From Shimia sp. Alg240-R146 (GTDB taxonomy: Bacteria; Pseudomonadota; Alphaproteobacteria; Rhodobacterales; Rhodobacteraceae), in assembly GCF_947331465.1 (NCBI RefSeq), contig NZ_CAMZOK010000002.1, positions 682,001 through 746,000 on the forward strand: a stretch of 64,000 nt of DNA, read 5' to 3'. The notes beneath the pieces were generated by a model. It was given only the letters and a program-made list of their open reading frames with translations. It had not been told where the DNA came from and did no database searches. The first letter of the stretch is position 1, and the number at the start of each line of letters is the position of its first letter. This document shows, piece after piece, positions 1 to 7,947 of the stretch. Position numbers and translations under genes: made by a program.

Positions 1-240
1 TGAACGCAGGTCAACGTCGTGTTGCCTAGGGCCGGAACTGGTTTGTGCAAAGGAGCCGTAAACCAGCAGTGTGTTGGGATCTTTCAAAGGGTCGGCATAG
101 AACAACCAATAGGCCGCTTGCTGATCCTTTTTCTCCTGCGGCCACTCTGGCGGATAGAAGTGGATGCCGGGACAAGACGTGGCGTTTGCCGGCAGTGCCT
201 GAAACAATACGGCGGCCAATGCGGCGAAAATAGGCTTCAT
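1..240 (-). CDS. Truncated exported protein of unknown function
   Basis: An open frame runs from an ATG at 240 down to the window edge without a stop, giving the first 80 residues. It starts MKPIFAALAAVLFQALPANA, a Sec signal peptide with a probable cut after ANA, followed by TSCPGIHFYPPEWP. The ATG overlaps the stop of the upstream methyltransferase gene as ATGA, so the two are probably translationally coupled. I do not recognise the mature part; the C-terminal region lies outside the window. Export is well supported; function is not. Confidence 0.6.
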   Translation of the reverse strand, partial: MKPIFAALAAVLFQALPANATSCPGIHFYPPEWPQEKKDQQAAYWLFYADPLKDPNTLLVYGSFAQTSSGPRQHDVDLRS

Positions 241-860
241 TCGGTGGGCTTCCTTGCCACAAAATCAATCAGCGCTGACATGCCGGAGTGGCCGCGGCCT
301 TCTTGGACCTCACGTTCATATTCGCGGCACTCAAGGATCTCCCAGCCGACAAAGGCGGCGCGCAAGATGACGTCGGTGTACATGTTTTCGCGAAACGGCG
401 GGCCGCCGGTGCCAAACTCCAGCTGTTTGGGCGTGTAGCCGTGCAGCATCACGAGACCGCCGGGTTTTGTGGCCTCTTTCATACGCTGAAACTGGATCCG
501 GCGGCCGTCAGGGCCGACGAACTGAATGAAGATGCCGGCGACAAGGTCGTAGGTCTCCGCGGGCCACGTATCGCGCAGGATGTCGGTTTGGCGGATGTCG
601 AGCGTCACGCCTTTGGCTGTGGCCAAATCATGGGCGCGGGCGATGGCGGTGGGGGCGAACTCGAGCGCGGTGACTTCAAGGCCCTTTTGCGCCATGTAGA
701 CCGAGTTGCGGCCTTCGCCGTCGGCCACCGCAAGCGCCGTGCGGCCAGCGGTCAGGTATTGGTTGTGATCGCGCAGGAATTGGGCGGGGGTGGTGCCAAA
801 GACGTAATCGTCGGAGCCGGAATAACGTTCTTCCCACATGGGGTATCTCAAATCACTCAA
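237..860 (-). CDS. Class I SAM-dependent methyltransferase (TehB-like)
   Basis: A 207-residue protein starting MSDLRYPMWEERYSGSDDY. It has the Rossmann glycine-rich loop of class I methyltransferases near residues 43-52 (AVADGEGRNS), an acidic residue ending strand 2 (VTALEFAPTA), and a post-I segment TYDLVAGIFIQF. The DGEGRNS loop is common in the tellurite/thiol methyltransferase-like group. The substrate cannot be read from sequence. It is transcribed away from infC with that gene's terminator in between, and it overlaps the following exported-protein gene by 4 nt. It could detoxify a small molecule, but that is a guess. Confidence 0.8.
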   Translation of the reverse strand: MSDLRYPMWEERYSGSDDYVFGTTPAQFLRDHNQYLTAGRTALAVADGEGRNSVYMAQKGLEVTALEFAPTAIARAHDLATAKGVTLDIRQTDILRDTWPAETYDLVAGIFIQFVGPDGRRIQFQRMKEATKPGGLVMLHGYTPKQLEFGTGGPPFRENMYTDVILRAAFVGWEILECREYEREVQEGRGHSGMSALIDFVARKPTE

Positions 861-865
861 GGCAA

Positions 866-899
866 AGAAAAACCCCCGCTCCGATATGGGCGGGGGTTG
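866..899 (-). terminator. Rho-independent terminator of infC
   Basis: AACCCCCGC (871-879) pairs with GCGGGGGTT (891-899) around a short loop. Read on the minus strand, a T-rich run follows at 870-866. It sits 8 nt past the infC stop and just before the methyltransferase start. Confidence 0.85.
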
Positions 900-906
900 A
901 AATAAC

Positions 907-1452
907 TTATTTAGGAAGCGGGCCGATCATCATGATCATCTGGCGGCCTTCCATCTTGGGCATGTTTTCGACCTTGCCCAATTCCTTGATGTCGACTGCG
1001 ACACGTTCCAAAAGTTCGCGTCCCAAGTTCTGGTGGGCCATTTCACGACCGCGGAAGCGTAGGGTGACTTTGACCTTGTCGCCGTTTTCCAGGAACTTGT
1101 AGACGTTGCGCATTTTGACTTCGTAGTCGTGGGTGTCCGTGTTGGGACGGAATTTGACCTCTTTGACCTCGATCGTCTTTTGCTTTTTGCGTGCCTCGGA
1201 CTCGCGTTTCTGCTGTTCATATTTGAACTTGCCGAAGTCCATGATTTTGCACACGGGCGGGTTGGCATTCGGAGAGATCTCTACGAGGTCGAGTCCTGCC
1301 TCAGCAGCCATGGTCATGGCCTGAGCGGGGGTGACGACGCCGACGTTTTCGCCTTCTGCACCGATAAGCCGGATTTCCGGAGAGCGGATACGGTCGTTTA
1401 CACGAGGGCCGGTATCGCGCTGGGGCGGTGCGTTATGGGGTCTGCGGGCTAT
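907..1452 (-). CDS. infC: Translation initiation factor IF-3, with ATA start codon
   Basis: IF-3 binds the 30S subunit, keeps 50S off and proofreads start-codon and initiator-tRNA choice. The first in-frame ATG (1317) would give only 136 residues and cut off most of the N domain. Extending upstream gives [20 protein letters not shown], then [19 protein letters not shown], the standard IF-3 N terminus, with a stop (TGA) five codons before ATA at 1450-1452. An AAGGA lies 8-9 nt before this ATA. The resulting 181 residues match the usual IF-3 length. The C domain contains [15 protein letters not shown] and ends [12 protein letters not shown]-3 genes are known to use rare starts for autoregulation (AUU in E. 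coli), which supports ATA here. rpmI and rplT do not follow it; the gene ends at a terminator. Confidence 0.93.
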   Translation of the reverse strand: MARRPHNAPPQRDTGPRVNDRIRSPEIRLIGAEGENVGVVTPAQAMTMAAEAGLDLVEISPNANPPVCKIMDFGKFKYEQQKRESEARKKQKTIEVKEVKFRPNTDTHDYEVKMRNVYKFLENGDKVKVTLRFRGREMAHQNLGRELLERVAVDIKELGKVENMPKMEGRQMIMMIGPLPK

Positions 1453-1652
1453 GGTTTTGTTCCTTCAATAGCGGAGTGCTTATGGGGCGCTAAGGTATTC
1501 GCGGTTTACCGCCGTTACAACAGCCGAATTGCGCGAGATTGAGCCATTTACCGCCAGTTTCCCCCTTGAGGCTGGACGAAAGGGCAGGCAACTCATGAAA
1601 CTGAAGGCCCGGACGGTTGTGATCGGGGTGTGAGACAAGGGAGTTTTTGCTC

Positions 1653-2315
1653 ATGAAGAATCTTATTGCAGTGATTGTGTTGGTGGCGGCTGCGGCCGTT
1701 GCGTATTTTGTTTTGTCTCCAAAAGGTGCTGAAGAAGCGGCGCCGATGACCGAAACTGAAACTGTGCCAGCTGTCGAAGCGGTCACAGAAGAAGTCGAAG
1801 AAGCGGTTGAGACTGCAACAGATTTGGCCGAGGAAGCAGCCGACGCTGTGTCGGACGCCGTTGAAAGTGCGACGGACGCGGCAACTGATGCGGTTGAAGG
1901 GGCCACCGAGGCTGTGACAGACGCGGTGGATGAGGCCGTAGAAGACGCCACTGATGCCGCAACTGACGCCGTAAGCGGTGCGGTTGAAGGCGCAAGTGAT
2001 GCTGCGGATGCCGTGACAGATGCGGCGACCGACGCCACCGAGGCCGCGACGGAAACTGCCACCGAGGCAACTGAGGCCGCAACCGAGACTGTAGCTGAAG
2101 AAGCTGGCGAAGCGGCAACAGAAGGTACCGGCAGCATGCTGGACCTGTTGTCTCCTGAAGGGTTTGATTTCGACAAGGTCACCGAAATGGTGGACGGCTC
2201 CGAGCTTGACGTGATGAAGAAAACAGCACTGAAGGCCGCTCTGGAAAATGCCAAGGACAATCCTGAACTGCTGACCCAGGTTTTGGATCAAATCAAAGGC
2301 GCTTTGGGTCTGTAA
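1653..2315 (+). CDS. Membrane-anchored Ala/Thr/Glu/Asp-rich repeat protein
   Basis: A 220-residue protein. Residues 1-20 (MKNLIAVIVLVAAAAVAYFV) form a signal anchor or uncleaved signal peptide. About residues 45-150 are a low-complexity acidic repeat built from units such as DAATDAVEGATEAV and EATEAATETV with an Ala every 3-4 positions, which predicts a long amphipathic helix or coiled rod. The last 60 residues (from GSMLDLLSPEGFDFDKVTEM) look like a small folded helical domain. The ATG at 1653 has an AAGGGAG 9 nt upstream; a TTG at 1647 is the alternative. I cannot assign a function; a periplasm-facing spacer or stress protein of LEA-like type is possible. Confidence 0.7.
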   Translation: MKNLIAVIVLVAAAAVAYFVLSPKGAEEAAPMTETETVPAVEAVTEEVEEAVETATDLAEEAADAVSDAVESATDAATDAVEGATEAVTDAVDEAVEDATDAATDAVSGAVEGASDAADAVTDAATDATEAATETATEATEAATETVAEEAGEAATEGTGSMLDLLSPEGFDFDKVTEMVDGSELDVMKKTALKAALENAKDNPELLTQVLDQIKGALGL

Positions 2316-2336
2316 GATCTGTAGCCGACGAGTTTG

Positions 2337-2370
2337 ACGCCCCTGACCGACAGGTTGGGGGCGTTTTTTG
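2337..2370 (+). terminator. Rho-independent terminator of the repeat-protein gene
   Basis: ACGCCCC (2337-2343) pairs with GGGGCGT (2359-2365) and is followed by a T run ending at 2370, 22 nt after the stop of the Ala-rich protein gene. Confidence 0.85.
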
Positions 2371-3144
2371 TTTTGAAGGCAAGTTTACGGCCGCCGGCTA
2401 TTCCGGATTCAGGTGCTGCGCTCCGCAAAGTGGGGTGTAGATTCTCCCAAAAGCGGTGGTTTTGGTTTGATTCAAAAACAGGTTGAGACCGGGCGAAATG
2501 GGCTGATACCACGGCAGCTCACCACAAGCCACTCAGGCCGCACCGTGACGCTCTGGAATTCACCTGCATTAGGGTGCTACTCGGCCACGCCGGTGCTACA
2601 TTCCGAAGCACTGACTGCAAAACGGGGCCGAATGGAGCCAAATCGAAGCAAACACAGATGGCGCAGGAAAAAACCAAGAACACACTGGTTATTCTGACGT
2701 GCGGCACGTCTCCAATCCAATCGACCGCGAAGTCACGAGAGGGAACAGGCTGATTTGTTTTGGTTTTGGACCCATTGACGCGTAACGTAATGAAACAAAC
2801 ACGCATAAGGTATAGCCCGGCAAATGGGCTATGAAACCATAGGTTCGTTGGCATTGTGACGGACGGCTTCGACAAGGCTGTGGGTCCACCTCTTGTTGTC
2901 GAAGTAGTGATTATTGGGGTGTTGCTTACTGCGCATACTCAACTCAGCGCTTAAACAAACTTAGCTAAAAACGAAGGACGACAGGGGGGCTTCTCTGCTG
3001 TCTTTTCCGTTTGTCCTCCAACGCGTCGCGGTAAATGCGCCGCGCCATCAAAGTGGCGGGTGCACCGCACGCGAAAACATCCGATACCATCATAAAGCCT
3101 TCCAGTTTTCGAAAAACTTTGCTCGGACAACCTCAATTGCGATG
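2371..3144. other. Gene-free stretch
   Basis: Short open frames occur on both strands (for example 2519-2875 minus) but none has coding-like composition, a ribosome binding site or a recognisable domain. No tRNA-like arms were seen. The only structure I can support is the minus-strand terminator candidate at 2967-3012. Confidence 0.5.
2967..3012 (-). terminator. Candidate terminator of the RpiR-family gene
   Basis: On the minus strand AAACG and GACAG (3012-2998) pair with CTGTC and CGTTT (2984-2969), with an imperfect middle, then run into GTTTTT. It lies about 130 nt beyond the regulator's stop codon, so the assignment is tentative. Confidence 0.4.
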
Positions 3145-4017
3145 TTACGTGAATTTCCGAAACAAGCGCGTGTTGTCAAACATCTCTTCCAGTTCTTCGG
3201 CGCGGTCTTTTGTGTCTCCCCAGCAGAGGTTCTGCACGGTTGAAACCATTGCTTCGGTCAGCAGAAGCGTGGCGCTGATACTATCCCAAGCCGAGGGAAC
3301 AACGATACGACTGCTGAAGCTGATGTTGGCCAACCGATGCACAGGTGAGCGCCATTGGTCTGTAAACAGAATGAGTTTGGCCCCCTTTTGGTGTGCAATT
3401 TCAGCGAGCTTTAGCGTGTTGTTTTCGTATCTACGCATGTCAAAGATTACAAAAACATCGCCTTCCTTTACGTCGAGCAGATAGTGCGGCCACGCGTTTG
3501 AGGTCGATTGAATATGGACAACCTCGGGGCGGATCATTTGCATGTGTAAAAAGAGGTATTCCGCCAACGTGTGGGTGATCCGGCCGCCAACGATATAAAG
3601 GCGTCCCTTGGGGGCGGCCACCATCTCGCAGGCCTCATCAAACAGGGCAGGGTCAATCTGGCCAAGTGTGTTGCGGATGTTGTCTATGACCGCGTCTGTA
3701 AAGCGGTTGAGCATGTGGCCAGAGGGCGCGCCTTCGGCCCACGCGTCATGTTTCGCAACGGGCCCACGTGCGGCAGCTTTTAGCTCTTCTCGCAGCTCTG
3801 CCTGGAATTCGGGATAGCCTTTGAATCCCAGTTTCTGCACCATTCGGGCCACGGTTGGCACCGAAACCTCTGCTTCTGTCGCCAGCGCTGCAAGTGGGCC
3901 CAGACCTGAGGCGGGATAATTTTCAAGAATAGAATCAGCAAGTTGGCGTTCAGCCCTCGTCAGATCGTCCAGCTTCTCGTGGATGCGATCCGAAATTGTA
4001 CTTGTGGGTTCCGACAT
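3145..4017 (-). CDS. MurR/RpiR-family transcriptional regulator
   Basis: A 290-residue protein with the two-domain RpiR layout. An N-terminal HTH (about residues 5-75) has the family core LTRAERQLADSILENYP and a recognition helix SVPTVARMVQKLGFKGYPEF. A C-terminal SIS domain (about 120-260) contains GRLYIVGGRITHTLAEYLF and DVFVIFDMRRYENNTLKLAE. SIS domains bind phosphosugars or related ligands. It is transcribed divergently from the hydrolase/TRAP/ligase cluster at 4137, which it very likely controls. The ATG at 4017 is preferred over an in-frame TTG at 4029 because of the upstream GAGAGCAGAG. The effector is unknown, and sugar phosphates look unlikely given the neighbours. Confidence 0.88.
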   Translation of the reverse strand: MSEPTSTISDRIHEKLDDLTRAERQLADSILENYPASGLGPLAALATEAEVSVPTVARMVQKLGFKGYPEFQAELREELKAAARGPVAKHDAWAEGAPSGHMLNRFTDAVIDNIRNTLGQIDPALFDEACEMVAAPKGRLYIVGGRITHTLAEYLFLHMQMIRPEVVHIQSTSNAWPHYLLDVKEGDVFVIFDMRRYENNTLKLAEIAHQKGAKLILFTDQWRSPVHRLANISFSSRIVVPSAWDSISATLLLTEAMVSTVQNLCWGDTKDRAEELEEMFDNTRLFRKFT

Positions 4018-4059
4018 CTCTGCTCTCAATTTGATCGATAAAATAACAAAGTCACGTGT

Positions 4060-4077
4060 TGTGAGAAAAACTTTACA
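4060..4077. promoter_or_regulatory. Imperfect inverted repeat, possible RpiR operator
   Basis: TGTGAGAAAAACTTTACA lies between the two divergent start codons. Its outer bases are symmetric (TGTnA...TnACA) and the centre is AT-rich. It is the only dyad I noticed in this gap. Operator function is inferred from position alone. Confidence 0.25.
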
Positions 4078-4136
4078 GAATTTGATTGACAGAATCTACC
4101 GCTGAGCAGCAGTTTGTTGCCGTGAGGGACGGAAAA

Positions 4137-4928
4137 ATGACCAAAGCGCAGCCAAAGGACCAAGCAGGTCCTTCAAAAGACTTCTCGTCTGTCGAGACCA
4201 TTCCCGGAGGCTCGTCGGTGGTGCTTGTGTGCGAACATGCCTCGCGTTTTATCCCTGCTGAATTCGGAACGCTCGGCCTAGATGACGCCGCCCGGCAAAG
4301 CCACGTGGCCTGGGATCCCGGAGCTTTGGCCGTGGCGGAGCGTATGGCGACTTTGTTGGATGCCACGCTTGTGGCTGGCAAGGTGTCTCGGTTGATTTAC
4401 GACTGCAATCGGCCGCCACACGCGCCTGACGCGATGCCCGAGCACAGCGAAGTTTTTGACATTTCAGGGAATGCAGATCTGAGCACAGCGGACAGAGAAA
4501 GACGCGTGGAAGCGATATATGCGCCGTTCAAAGAAAGCCTGCAGCATGCGGTTGCTGGTGTGAAGGCTCCGGTCATCGTCACGATCCACAGCTTTACACC
4601 GGTTTACAACGGCGCGCGGAGATCTGTTGAGATCGGCATTCTGCACGACACTGACGGCCGTTTGGCAGATGCAATGCTGACTCTCGCGCCGAAGTACACG
4701 CAGGCGAACACCCAACGAAATCAGCCTTATGGTCCCGAAAATGGCGTCACACACACCTTGAAGGAACATGCGATCCCAGCAGGCCATCTGAATGTCATGT
4801 TGGAAATTCGCAACGATCTGATCGAGAGCCAATCACAACAGTCCGACATCGCTACACAGCTGGCTGCTTGGGTGGCTGAAGCATGCGCAGTCGCTGGAGC
4901 CGAGGGGTTGGTGCAATGCAAGGCGTGA
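4137..4928 (+). CDS. N-formylglutamate amidohydrolase family hydrolase
   Basis: A 263-residue member of the FGase/HutG-like zinc amidohydrolase family. Visible family blocks are VCEHASRFIPAEFG near the N terminus, AWDPGALAVAERMA, SRLIYDCNRPP, VIVTIHSFTPVYNG and HLNVMLEIRNDLI. The His and Glu in the first and last blocks are the expected metal ligands. Classical substrates are N-formylglutamate and similar N-acylated glutamates. No other histidine-degradation gene is nearby. Instead it heads a cluster with a glutamine-synthetase-like ligase, suggesting cleavage of a gamma-glutamyl or N-acyl amide (inference). ATG 4137 is preferred over TTG 4086 because an AGGG precedes it; it overlaps the next gene by 13 nt. 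Confidence 0.85.
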   Translation: MTKAQPKDQAGPSKDFSSVETIPGGSSVVLVCEHASRFIPAEFGTLGLDDAARQSHVAWDPGALAVAERMATLLDATLVAGKVSRLIYDCNRPPHAPDAMPEHSEVFDISGNADLSTADRERRVEAIYAPFKESLQHAVAGVKAPVIVTIHSFTPVYNGARRSVEIGILHDTDGRLADAMLTLAPKYTQANTQRNQPYGPENGVTHTLKEHAIPAGHLNVMLEIRNDLIESQSQQSDIATQLAAWVAEACAVAGAEGLVQCKA

Positions 4929-5485
4929 TGCGCGGCTACATCAGCACCGTCGATGCGGTGAACCGCCGAATAGGGCGGTTCGTGATGTATGGGATTTTTG
5001 TCCTAATGGGCATTCTGCTTTGGTCGTCCATAAGCAAGACGTTTTTTCTACCGTCACTCTGGACGCTTGAAATGGCTCAGTTTGTGATGGTCGGCTACTA
5101 TATCCTTGGTGGTCCATATTCGATCCAGATGGGGTCAAATGTGCGGATGGACTTGCTCTATGGCGAGTGGAACCTGCGTCGGAAGGCCTGGTTCGATTTG
5201 GCCACCGTGCTTTTGTTGATCTTCTACCTCTGTGTGCTGCTTTACGGAGCCGTCAGTTCCACGGCCTATTCGCTTGGGTATTGGGGCTCCGAGCCAGTGT
5301 CCTTTTTGGCTGGTGTCGTTTTCGGAACCGAAGAAGTAGGGCGGCTAGAACGGTCTCCTACCGCGTGGCGCCCCTATATCTGGCCGATCAAAGTCGTGAT
5401 GATTTTTGGCATGATCCTAATGATCCTTCAGTGTTTTTCGGAATTCTTGAAGGACGTCCTGCGTCTGACGGGTGAGGACTGCTGA
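4916..5485 (+). CDS. TRAP transporter small permease (DctQ type)
   Basis: A 189-residue membrane protein with four hydrophobic segments: about residues 22-42 (MYGIFVLMGILLWSSISKTF), 53-73, 98-120 and 155-178. The first pair and the motif YYILGGPYSIQMGSNVRMD match the DctQ fold, including the GGP...VRVD-like signature. DctQ pairs with DctM to form the sodium-driven permease that takes ligand from a periplasmic binding protein. ATG 4916 has GAGGGG 8 nt before it. The stop overlaps the dctM start (TGATG). Confidence 0.9.
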   Translation: MQGVMRGYISTVDAVNRRIGRFVMYGIFVLMGILLWSSISKTFFLPSLWTLEMAQFVMVGYYILGGPYSIQMGSNVRMDLLYGEWNLRRKAWFDLATVLLLIFYLCVLLYGAVSSTAYSLGYWGSEPVSFLAGVVFGTEEVGRLERSPTAWRPYIWPIKVVMIFGMILMILQCFSEFLKDVLRLTGEDC

Positions 5486-6813
5486 TGTCGTATGAATTGA
5501 TCGCAACTCTGATGTTTTCGACCCTGATGCTGATGCTTCTTACGGGGCAGCGGGTGTTCGGGGCCATTGGGTTTGTGGCGGTCGTCGCGGCCCTGCTGCT
5601 TTGGGGTGATCGGGGCGGCTTTGACCTTGGCTTTTCGGCGGCGATGAAGCTGATGAAATGGTATCCGCTTCTGACGCTGCCGATGTTTATCTTCATGGGG
5701 TATGTGCTCTCGGAGAGCAAAATTGCCGATGATCTTTACAAGATGTTCCATGTTTGGATGGGCGGATTGCGCGGTGGATTGGCCATCGGCACAATCGGTT
5801 TGATGGTGCTGATTTCGGCGATGAACGGTCTTAGCGTGGCTGGCATGGCCATCGGCTCAACAATTGCGCTGCCTGAACTTCTGAAGCGGGGCTACGACAA
5901 ACGCATGGTCACGGGTGTCATTCAGGCGGGATCAAGCCTTGGCATTCTGGTGCCGCCTTCGGTGGTGTTGGTGCTTTACGCAATGATTGCGCGCCAGCCT
6001 GTTGGCCAATTGTGGTTGGCGGGGGTGGTTCCGGGGCTGATGATGGCCGGATTGTTCATCCTCTACATCGTCGTGCGGTGCCGGATAAACCCAGCTTTGG
6101 GGCCTGTTTTGCGGTCGGAGGAACGCGACATGCCGCGGGCCGAAAAACTTCGCCTGCTGCGGTCTGGTTTGCTGCCGGTTGTGATTTTTGCGACGATGAT
6201 GGTGCCCTTTGTCAACGGATGGACGTCGTTGGTGGAGAGCTCTGCAATTGGCGCGCTCACCGCCTTTTTGGCGGCGGTTCTGAAAGGCCGGATGACGCGA
6301 GAGGTCTTTGAGAACTCTGTTCGCAACACGCTTGGCATCACCTGCATGTTCATGTGGATTATTCTGGCGGCGCTGGCATTTGGGGCAGTTTTTGATGGGC
6401 TTGGCGCGGTAAAGGCAATCGAAACGCTGTTTACCGACCGGCTAAGCCTAAGCCCTTGGATGATCCTGATCCTGATGCAGCTGAGCTTCATCCTGATGGG
6501 GACGTTCTTGGATGACACAGCCATGCTTGTCATCGTGGCGCCACTGTATGTGCCTTTGGTCGATGCCCTTGGTTTTGACCTCATCTGGTATGGCATTCTT
6601 TATACGATCACGACGCAGATTGCCTATATGACGCCGCCGTTTGGTTACAACCTCTTCCTGATGCGGGCCATGGCGCCACCGGAGATTTCGCTGCGCGATA
6701 TCTACAGTTCGATCACGCCGTTTGTGCTGGTCATGGTGCTGGCCCTGATCCTCGTAATGGTCTTTCCAGGTCTCGCGACTTGGTTGCCCGAATACATTTA
6801 CAACAAGCCCTAG
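5485..6813 (+). CDS. TRAP transporter large permease (DctM type)
   Basis: A 442-residue polytopic protein of normal DctM length with about 12 hydrophobic segments. Recognisable stretches are GAIGFVAVVAALLLWGD, MNGLSVAGMAIGSTIALPEL, the conserved IQAGSSLGILVPPSVVLVLY, and LMGTFLDDTAMLVIVAPLYV. Near the C terminus TTQIAYMTPPFGYNLFLMR is typical of the family. It forms the transport channel with the DctQ protein encoded just upstream. Confidence 0.93.
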   Translation: MSYELIATLMFSTLMLMLLTGQRVFGAIGFVAVVAALLLWGDRGGFDLGFSAAMKLMKWYPLLTLPMFIFMGYVLSESKIADDLYKMFHVWMGGLRGGLAIGTIGLMVLISAMNGLSVAGMAIGSTIALPELLKRGYDKRMVTGVIQAGSSLGILVPPSVVLVLYAMIARQPVGQLWLAGVVPGLMMAGLFILYIVVRCRINPALGPVLRSEERDMPRAEKLRLLRSGLLPVVIFATMMVPFVNGWTSLVESSAIGALTAFLAAVLKGRMTREVFENSVRNTLGITCMFMWIILAALAFGAVFDGLGAVKAIETLFTDRLSLSPWMILILMQLSFILMGTFLDDTAMLVIVAPLYVPLVDALGFDLIWYGILYTITTQIAYMTPPFGYNLFLMRAMAPPEISLRDIYSSITPFVLVMVLALILVMVFPGLATWLPEYIYNKP

Positions 6814-6858
6814 AAGAGCCGCAAAAAGTGGCCGTATTTCCAACAAAGGAGAATGACA

Positions 6859-7890
6859 ATGACGACAAGACGTAAGTTTATTCAGGGGGCCGCAGTGGCG
6901 GCTCCAGCGGCGCTGGCCACACCGGCTTTGGCGCAGAGCACAATCAAGTGGCGCATGCAAACCTATGCGGGCGCTGCTTTGGCAGAACACGTTCTGGTGC
7001 CAGCGGTTGAGATGTTCAACAAAATCGCCGGCGATCGCATGCAGATCGAGTTGTTTTTTGCAGACCAGCTCGTGCCAACTGGTGAGCTGTTTCAGGCTAT
7101 GCAGCGTGGCACCATCGACGCTGTGCAGTCTGACGACGACTCGATGGCGTCGCCAACCGACGTCACGGTGTTTGGCGGGTACTTCCCTTTTGCGTCGCGC
7201 TATTCGCTGGATGTGCCGGTGTTGTTCAATCAGTACGGCCTGAACGAGATCTGGGACGAAGAGTATTCCGCTGTTGGCGTCAAGCACATCAGCGCCGGTG
7301 CGTGGGATCCATGCCACTTTGCCACCAAGGATCCGATCCGCAGTCTTGAAGACCTTAAAGGCAAACGTGTCTTTACCTTCCCGACCGCAGGCCGTTTCCT
7401 AAGCCAGTTCGGCGTCATTCCGGTCAACCTGCCTTGGGAGGACATCGAAGTCGCTATGCAAACCGGCGAGTTGGATGGCATCGCATGGTCGGGCATCACC
7501 GAAGACTACACAGTTGGCTGGGCGGATGTGACCAACTACTTCCTTACCAACAACATTTCCGGCGCTTGGGCTGGCTCTTTCTTTGCCAACATGGAGCGTT
7601 GGAACGAGCTGCCTGAAGATCTGCAAACGCTGTTCCGCGTGTGCTGTGATCAGTCGCACTATTATCGCCAGTGGTGGTATTGGGGCGGAGAAGCCAACCT
7701 GCGCGTCAACGGGCCAAAAATGGAATTGACCTCGATCCCAGACGACGAATGGGCCACAGTCGAAGCCAAAGCTTTCGAATTCTGGGAAGAGATTGCCGCA
7801 GAATCCGACACCAAGCGTCGGGTTGTGGACATCATCAAGAAATACAACGCGGACATGGTCAAAGCTGGCCGTCCGTACCGCTACTCTTAA
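6859..7890 (+). CDS. TRAP transporter substrate-binding protein (DctP type)
   Basis: A 343-residue periplasmic protein. The N terminus MTTRRKFIQGAAVAAPAALA carries a twin-arginine-like RR followed by a hydrophobic stretch and an ALA cut site before QSTIKW. The body has DctP hallmarks: FFADQLVPTGELFQAMQRGT, the LEDLKGKRVFTFPTAGRFL loop with an Arg in the ligand pocket, and GELDGIAWSGITEDYTVGW. TRAP ligands are usually organic anions or zwitterions; the exact one cannot be read. The AAAGGAG at 6845-6851 is too close to ATG 6853, so ATG 6859 is the better start. A strong hairpin follows the gene. Confidence 0.9.
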   Translation: MTTRRKFIQGAAVAAPAALATPALAQSTIKWRMQTYAGAALAEHVLVPAVEMFNKIAGDRMQIELFFADQLVPTGELFQAMQRGTIDAVQSDDDSMASPTDVTVFGGYFPFASRYSLDVPVLFNQYGLNEIWDEEYSAVGVKHISAGAWDPCHFATKDPIRSLEDLKGKRVFTFPTAGRFLSQFGVIPVNLPWEDIEVAMQTGELDGIAWSGITEDYTVGWADVTNYFLTNNISGAWAGSFFANMERWNELPEDLQTLFRVCCDQSHYYRQWWYWGGEANLRVNGPKMELTSIPDDEWATVEAKAFEFWEEIAAESDTKRRVVDIIKKYNADMVKAGRPYRYS

Positions 7891-7899
7891 ACCCCTTCT

Positions 7900-7922
7900 G
7901 GGGGCGGCGTCACGCCGCCCCC
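7900..7922 (+). other. Intercistronic hairpin after the TRAP binding-protein gene
   Basis: GGGGGCGGCG (7900-7909) and CGCCGCCCCC (7913-7922) form a perfect 10-bp stem with a TCA loop, 10 nt after the dctP-type stop. No T run follows, so it is more likely an mRNA-stabilising or partial-termination element than a full terminator. Confidence 0.75.
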
Positions 7923-7947
7923 AAACCTCTCAGCAAGTGGATACGAC

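Noticed and set aside
1783-2118. Minus-strand Arg/Pro/Leu-rich ORF opposite the Ala-rich repeat gene
   Set aside because: It is the antisense of a repetitive coding region; composition is that expected of a shadow frame, and it has no ribosome binding site.
2519-2875. 118-codon minus-strand ORF in the gap before the RpiR-type gene
   Set aside because: No coding-like codon use, no domain and no ribosome binding site; overlapping frames of similar length exist on both strands.
4086-4136. TTGACA at 4086 as a promoter -35 or TTG start for the hydrolase
   Set aside because: No -10 box lies at suitable spacing, and ATG 4137 has a better ribosome binding site than the TTG.
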